DNA of 64,000 nt. It comes from Bacteroidota bacterium (GTDB taxonomy: Bacteria > Bacteroidota > Bacteroidia > Chitinophagales > Chitinophagaceae). Both the position numbers and the translations under genes were made by a program. The stretch covers positions 186,001 through 250,000 of the forward strand of contig JAFEAE010000017.1 of the NCBI GenBank assembly GCA_018266575.1, given 5' to 3'. Under the pieces are notes generated by a model, which made no database searches, was not told the origin of the DNA, and saw only the letters and a program-made list of their open reading frames with translations. Within the stretch, counting starts at the first letter, position 1, and the number at the start of each line of letters is the position of its first letter. Of this stretch, positions 60,437 through 64,000 are shown piece by piece.

Positions 60437-61380
60437 AATTATTCGTACCACATACATATAGCAATTATTTCCGGTTGTGTTTGCCAGGCTTATTATTTAT
60501 GCTGATGTTTTCCTGTGGCAGCAACAATCAAAATAACACTCCGCAGGAAACACCGACATCAGGCACAATAAATATCAGTGTGGATGAATCCTTCAAACCG
60601 GTGATGGATTCCCAGATCAAAGTTTTTGAATCTTCTTTTCCCAATGCAAAAATTAATGTGCATTACAAATCAGAAGCTGCATGTTTTCGCGACCTTACTT
60701 ATAAAGACAGCACACGGTTGATCATCGTGACACGCGGTCTTACCGAACAGGAAAGGCATTTCTATGAAGATTCGTTTCATTTCATACCTAATTATGGCAA
60801 ACTCGCTTACGATGCTATTGCTGTTATAGTTAATAATAAATCGAAAGACACTATTCTTTCCATGGCACAGGTGCGGCTGTTCTTAGCAAGCAGCGACAGC
60901 AAAATGCCGCAGATTGTAATGGATGGTGTTTCGGCAACAAGTACCGTGCGCTACGTAATGGATTCTGTTTTGCGTGGGCAACCGCTCGGCAAAAATGTAG
61001 TGGCCGCAAAATCCAGCGAGGATGTAATTAATTACGTAGCTGATCATCCAAAAGCAATAGGTTTTATTGGCGTAAGCTGGATCGGTAATGAGGATGACCC
61101 TGACCAACTGAGTTTTCAGCAAAAAGTAAAGATCGCTGCAGTGCAATGTGTAAGTTGTCTTGGAGAAACTTATGTAGAACCGTACCAGGCAAATATTGCT
61201 TTAAAAAGGTACCCGATGGTAAGAGATGTATATTATATTTTGAAAGAAGATTTTCACGGGATTGGAAATAATTTTGTAAATTTTTTACAGTACGAGCGGG
61301 GCCAGTTAATTTTCAAGCGGGCATACCTATGGCCGGCAAGAATGTCTTTTGAAATAAGGAACAGCAATATAACCGAGTAA
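60433..61380 (+). CDS. PstS-like phosphate/anion-binding lipoprotein
   Basis: A 315-residue exported protein. The signal sequence ends in a lipobox-like LMFSC (CGSNNQNNT follows), so it is probably a lipoprotein. The mature part has the PBP-like fold of PstS: GTINISVDESFKPVMDSQIKVFESSFPNAKINVHYKSE, AVIVNNKSKDTILSMAQVRLFL, SATSTVRYVMDSVL and IGFIGVSWIGN. No pst transporter genes adjoin it, and its link to TonB suggests a role outside classical phosphate import. The start is fixed by the ATGA overlap with the upstream gene. Confidence 0.84.
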   Translation: MKLFVPHTYSNYFRLCLPGLLFMLMFSCGSNNQNNTPQETPTSGTINISVDESFKPVMDSQIKVFESSFPNAKINVHYKSEAACFRDLTYKDSTRLIIVTRGLTEQERHFYEDSFHFIPNYGKLAYDAIAVIVNNKSKDTILSMAQVRLFLASSDSKMPQIVMDGVSATSTVRYVMDSVLRGQPLGKNVVAAKSSEDVINYVADHPKAIGFIGVSWIGNEDDPDQLSFQQKVKIAAVQCVSCLGETYVEPYQANIALKRYPMVRDVYYILKEDFHGIGNNFVNFLQYERGQLIFKRAYLWPARMSFEIRNSNITE

Positions 61381-61427
61381 ATACATATTTCTATAAATTT
61401 ACAAACACAACTAAACAGCAATTGTAC

Positions 61428-63104
61428 ATGAAGCAGATCCGATTCAGTTTACTGGCAGCCGTTGTTCTCCTAAGCAACGTTGCATTTGCTCAAAGTGTTG
61501 AGCAGGGGAAAAAATTTTTATACTACCAGCGGTATAAAAGTGCAAAAGAAACTTTTGAAAAAGTACTCGCATCCAATCCTAACAATATTGATGCAGTATA
61601 TTGGTTAGGGCAAACGTTGTTACTCGACCCGGACCTCAAAGATTCTGTTGGAGCAAAAGCTTTATATCAGAAAGCATTGCAAACCAATGGCAGTGCGCCA
61701 TTGCTGCTTGTAGGTATCGGAAATATCGAATTGCGTGAAGGAAAAACCGCAGATGCACGCCAGCATTTTGAAACAGCTATCAGTTTAACCAAGGGGAAAG
61801 ACATTGATATCCTCAACGCTGTAGCTGAAGCCAATGTAGATGCAAAAAATGGTGATGGCCCTTATGCCATTGAAAAATTAAACCAGGCAACCCAGGTTAA
61901 AAAATTCAACGATCCTGAGACCTATATCATAATGGGTGATGCATACCGCAAATTAATTGATGGTGGCAATGCGGTTACTTCTTATCAAAAAGCATTAACT
62001 ATCGACCCTAAATTAGCTGAGGCTAAATATAAGATCGGTAAAATATATCTAACTCAAAACAATAAAGATTATTTCCTGCCGGCATTTGAAGAAGCTACTC
62101 AGTTAGACCCTTCTTATGGCCCTGCTTATTTTGAATTGTTCTATTATTGGTACTACCATCAGGATGTAAACAAAGCCATAGGGTATTTCGACAAATACAC
62201 AGCTGTAACTGACCCCAAGCCTTCTGATGAATACAACAGAATAAGTTTCCTTTATGCTGCAAAAAAATACCAGGACTGCATAACGCAATCACAGCAAAAA
62301 ATTTCTGCACAAGGCGCAAATGCATATCCATTGTATTATAAACTCATTGCATATTGCTATAGTGATATGGGCGATTCCGCAAATGCAAAAACTTATCTTG
62401 ACCAATATTTCGCCAAACAAAAACCCGATGGGTTTGTTGCTCAGGATTATTCTTTTTATGCAAAAACACTAAGCAAATTCCCTGGCAATGATTCGTTGGT
62501 AAACTTAAATTATCAGAAAGCTTTTGATACGGATACTGCATTAGCAAACAAACAAAAGATTGCTGAAGAAGCAGCAGGCGTTGCCAAAACTGCAAAAGAC
62601 AAACAAGGCGTTGCAAAATGGGAAGGGGTGATGTATAGATTAAACAAAGATCCCGGCCAGGCTGAGTTATACAGGTGGGGTTATGCCAACTACAGCGCGG
62701 GGAACTATGCAACTTCCGATTCTATTTTCTGCGGTATTTATGAACAAAAATACCCTAACGAAATTTATGGATACTTATGGTGCGCAAAAACCAAAAGGGC
62801 CGAGGACGACTCACTTAGCTCAGGCGGCCTTGCCGTTGAACCATATCAGAAATTAGCTGAAATGGGTAAAAAAATTGATTCTGTCAAGTACAAAAGCCAG
62901 ATCGTTGAATCTTATTTTTACCTCGCATCGTATTATAATGATGTAAAAAAAGACAAAGACCAGGCTGTAAGTTATCTCAGGAAAGTTGTAGAAGTGGACC
63001 CGACAAACGAAACCGCTCCTAAATTTATAACGATACTTACTGCGCCGCCGCCAAAACCCCAACCACCTGCCGCTAAACCAAAAGCTAAAAAAAGTGGTAA
63101 ATGA
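61428..63104 (+). CDS. Exported tetratricopeptide-repeat protein
   Basis: A 558-residue protein with a signal peptide (MKQIRFSLLAAVVLLSNVAFAQ) and TPR units across most of its length (YQRYKSAKETFEKVLASNPNNIDAVYWLGQTLL, YIIMGDAYRKLIDGGNAVTSYQKALTIDPKLAEAKYKIGKIY, FDKYTAVTDPKPSDEYNRI and others), ending in a Pro/Lys-rich tail (PPPKPQPPAAKPKAKKSGK). It is a scaffold for protein contacts in the periplasm. Co-location with TonB and the PstS-like lipoprotein is a recurring Bacteroidota arrangement. A very good terminator follows. Confidence 0.87.
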   Translation: MKQIRFSLLAAVVLLSNVAFAQSVEQGKKFLYYQRYKSAKETFEKVLASNPNNIDAVYWLGQTLLLDPDLKDSVGAKALYQKALQTNGSAPLLLVGIGNIELREGKTADARQHFETAISLTKGKDIDILNAVAEANVDAKNGDGPYAIEKLNQATQVKKFNDPETYIIMGDAYRKLIDGGNAVTSYQKALTIDPKLAEAKYKIGKIYLTQNNKDYFLPAFEEATQLDPSYGPAYFELFYYWYYHQDVNKAIGYFDKYTAVTDPKPSDEYNRISFLYAAKKYQDCITQSQQKISAQGANAYPLYYKLIAYCYSDMGDSANAKTYLDQYFAKQKPDGFVAQDYSFYAKTLSKFPGNDSLVNLNYQKAFDTDTALANKQKIAEEAAGVAKTAKDKQGVAKWEGVMYRLNKDPGQAELYRWGYANYSAGNYATSDSIFCGIYEQKYPNEIYGYLWCAKTKRAEDDSLSSGGLAVEPYQKLAEMGKKIDSVKYKSQIVESYFYLASYYNDVKKDKDQAVSYLRKVVEVDPTNETAPKFITILTAPPPKPQPPAAKPKAKKSGK

Positions 63105-63121
63105 TTTTTAACGCTATAAAT

Positions 63122-63169
63122 AAAATCCCCCGTTATACAACTATGTTAACGGGGGATTTTTATTTTTCT
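63122..63169 (+). terminator. Rho-independent terminator ending the TonB-TPR cluster
   Basis: AAAATCCCCCGTTA (63122-63135) and TAACGGGGGATTTT (63147-63160) pair perfectly over 14 bp around an 11-base loop, followed by TATTTTT. Confidence 0.93.
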
Positions 63170-63187
63170 CCTTTTTATTTTTAGAAA

Positions 63188-63217
63188 TTGGAAATTGAGC
63201 GTGCTGCCTTATTTTTG
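63188..63217 (+). promoter_or_regulatory. Promoter of the nuo operon (Bacteroidota type)
   Basis: ATTG ending at 63190, a 19-base spacer and TATTTTTG (63210-63217) match the TTTG-N19-TAnnTTTG consensus with one change. It lies 20 bp before the nuoA ATG and just after the preceding terminator; this is the best promoter match in the window. Confidence 0.55.
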
Positions 63218-63237
63218 CGCAAAGCAATTTCTTGAAA

Positions 63238-63651
63238 ATGGAAATCTTTTTTTTACAGGCCAACACAATCTCTACTGCATCAAATGTAAACAGCTCCTAC
63301 AACTACCTCCCTATCGGCATACAATTCTTGTTTGCCATTGGTTTTGTGGCAACCGTTCTCGGGTTAACACATTTGCTTGGCCCTGCACGTAAAACCTCGG
63401 ATAAACTTCAAAACTTTGAAAGCGGTATCGAGGCTGTGGGCAATGCCCGCCAGCCAATGGCCATCAAGTATTTCTTGGTCGCCATCCTCTTTGTGTTGTT
63501 TGATGTGGAAGTTATCTTTTTCTATCCTTATGCTGTAAACTTTCGTGCACTGGGGTGGGCTGGTTTTTCAGCCGTATTACTATTTGTAGCATTCTTCCTT
63601 GTCGGGTTCATATATATTATAAAAAAAGGTGCTTTGCATTGGGAAGACTGA
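63238..63651 (+). CDS. nuoA: NADH-quinone oxidoreductase subunit A
   Basis: A 137-residue subunit of the membrane arm of respiratory complex I. Three helices are visible (LPIGIQFLFAIGFVATVLGLTHLL; AIKYFLVAILFVLFDVEVIFFYPYAV; WAGFSAVLLFVAFFLVGFIYII), with the conserved FESGIEAVGNARQPMAIKYFLVAILFVLFDVEVIF signature. The conserved carboxylates of helix 2 (FDVEVIF) are intact. It starts the nuo operon as usual, but an inverted 7-bp array pair separates it from nuoB. Confidence 0.95.
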   Translation: MEIFFLQANTISTASNVNSSYNYLPIGIQFLFAIGFVATVLGLTHLLGPARKTSDKLQNFESGIEAVGNARQPMAIKYFLVAILFVLFDVEVIFFYPYAVNFRALGWAGFSAVLLFVAFFLVGFIYIIKKGALHWED

Positions 63652-63655
63652 ATCG

Positions 63656-63762
63656 AATTAAAAATTAAAAATTAAGAATTAAGAATTAGGGTAACATTAA
63701 GTGTTTAAGATTGTTATAAAGTTGTGTCGGATTATTAATTCTTAATTATACATTCTAAATTA
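63656..63762. repeat. Inverted 7-bp-period arrays between nuoA and nuoB
   Basis: Arm 1 (63656-63690) has five units in exact 7-bp register (AATTAAA twice, AATTAAG twice, AATTAGG). Arm 2 (about 63736-63762) reads, inverted, AATTTAG, AATGTAT, AATTAAG, AATT. The spacer is about 45 bp. The element fills almost the whole 117-bp gap. Confidence 0.8.
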
Positions 63763-63768
63763 AAGATT

Positions 63769-64000
63769 ATGCCTCGCCCGGTACGGTTTAATATTCATCC
63801 TATTCCCGCTGATACAAAAGATAATATCAGCCTGGTAGATATGCCAGAAGGCTATACTGGAGATGGTTTCTTTACCACCAAACTCAGTAGTGTAGTTGGC
63901 TTAGCCAGAAAAAATTCATTATGGCCGATGCCTTTTGCAACATCATGCTGTGGCATTGAGTTTATGGCAACAATGGCTTCGCATTACGACCTTGCACGTT
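63769..64000 (+). CDS. nuoB: NADH-quinone oxidoreductase subunit B, 5' part (truncated by window edge)
   Basis: The frame opens at ATG 63769 (MPRPVRFNIHPIPAD) and runs to the window end, 77 codons. GFFTTKLSSVVGLARKNSLWPMPFATSCCGIEFMATMASHYDLAR is the NuoB signature with the tandem cysteines that bind cluster N2, the last iron-sulfur centre before quinone. It is the expected gene after nuoA. The remaining nuo genes lie outside the window. Confidence 0.95.
   Translation, partial: MPRPVRFNIHPIPADTKDNISLVDMPEGYTGDGFFTTKLSSVVGLARKNSLWPMPFATSCCGIEFMATMASHYDLAR

Noticed and set aside
23271..63762. CRISPR array
   Set aside because: The repeats have 7- or 8-bp units in direct contact, without unique spacers of 25-40 bp, and no cas gene is present.

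Overview
The window reads as a chromosomal segment of a Bacteroidota bacterium, most likely a member of the Chitinophagaceae or a close relative. This rests on gene content: a gldKLMN type IX secretion/gliding cluster, a short primary sigma factor starting [13 protein letters not shown]4271 next to uroporphyrinogen-III synthase, a TonB-PstS-TPR cluster, and promoter-like TAnnTTTG boxes. The family-level placement is inference. DNA is AT-rich, almost fully coding, and I saw no tRNA, rRNA, CRISPR, prophage or transposase gene.

Layout. 1-7 kb: 5' part of a TonB-dependent receptor (cut by the window edge), an amino-acid permease, a TolC/HlyD pair with no pump gene beside it, gpsA and an unlisted 41-aa membrane peptide. 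7-14 kb: hemW, an Omp85-type outer-membrane protein, DUF4271-hemD, a YyaL/DUF255 protein. 14-19 kb: gldK-gldL-gldM-gldN, with strong hairpins between K/L and M/N and a terminator after N. 19-28 kb: secreted amidohydrolase, 1-Cys peroxiredoxin, DNA polymerase IV, rimM, rpsP, ffh, rpoD and small proteins. 28-34.5 kb: LptF/G-type permease, CDF metal exporter, M20 peptidase, HslR-like protein, and a deoxysugar pair (fuconolactonase-like hydrolase, RhaM-like mutarotase) split by an S23/four-helix-bundle gene. 34.8-38.1 kb: fused isobutyryl-CoA mutase IcmF. 38.5-43.2 kb: a complete TolC-MacA-MacB(ATPase)-MacB(permease) exporter. 43.2-44.3 kb: a repeat-rich gene-poor stretch. 44.3-51.7 kb: a beta-mannan module (GH26 mannanase, Na+/sugar symporter, GH130 mannosylglucose phosphorylase, cellobiose/mannobiose 2-epimerase, divergent AraC regulator, possibly a GDSL esterase). 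51.8-59 kb: two pseudouridine synthases, a Spy-like protein, rlmN, thiolase, hisS, LMW phosphatase. 59.2-63.1 kb: TonB, a small membrane protein, a PstS-like lipoprotein, a TPR protein. 63.2 kb to the end: nuoA and the start of nuoB.

The most unusual signal is not a gene. From about 23 kb onward at least eleven loci carry short tandem arrays with an exact or near-exact 7-bp period, and five more an 8-bp (once partly 9-bp) period. The repeated word differs at every locus, but the architecture recurs: an array, a spacer, then a second array in inverted orientation that is close to the reverse complement of the first. They sit at gene junctions, overlap start or stop codons, and in icmF, hisS and a pseudouridine synthase lie in frame inside the protein. 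At one locus the two inverted arms bracket the S23/four-helix-bundle gene. A separate ~95-bp intergenic repeat with core GATTGCGACGCAA occurs three times, and a REPIN-like inverted palindrome pair lies between two of its copies.
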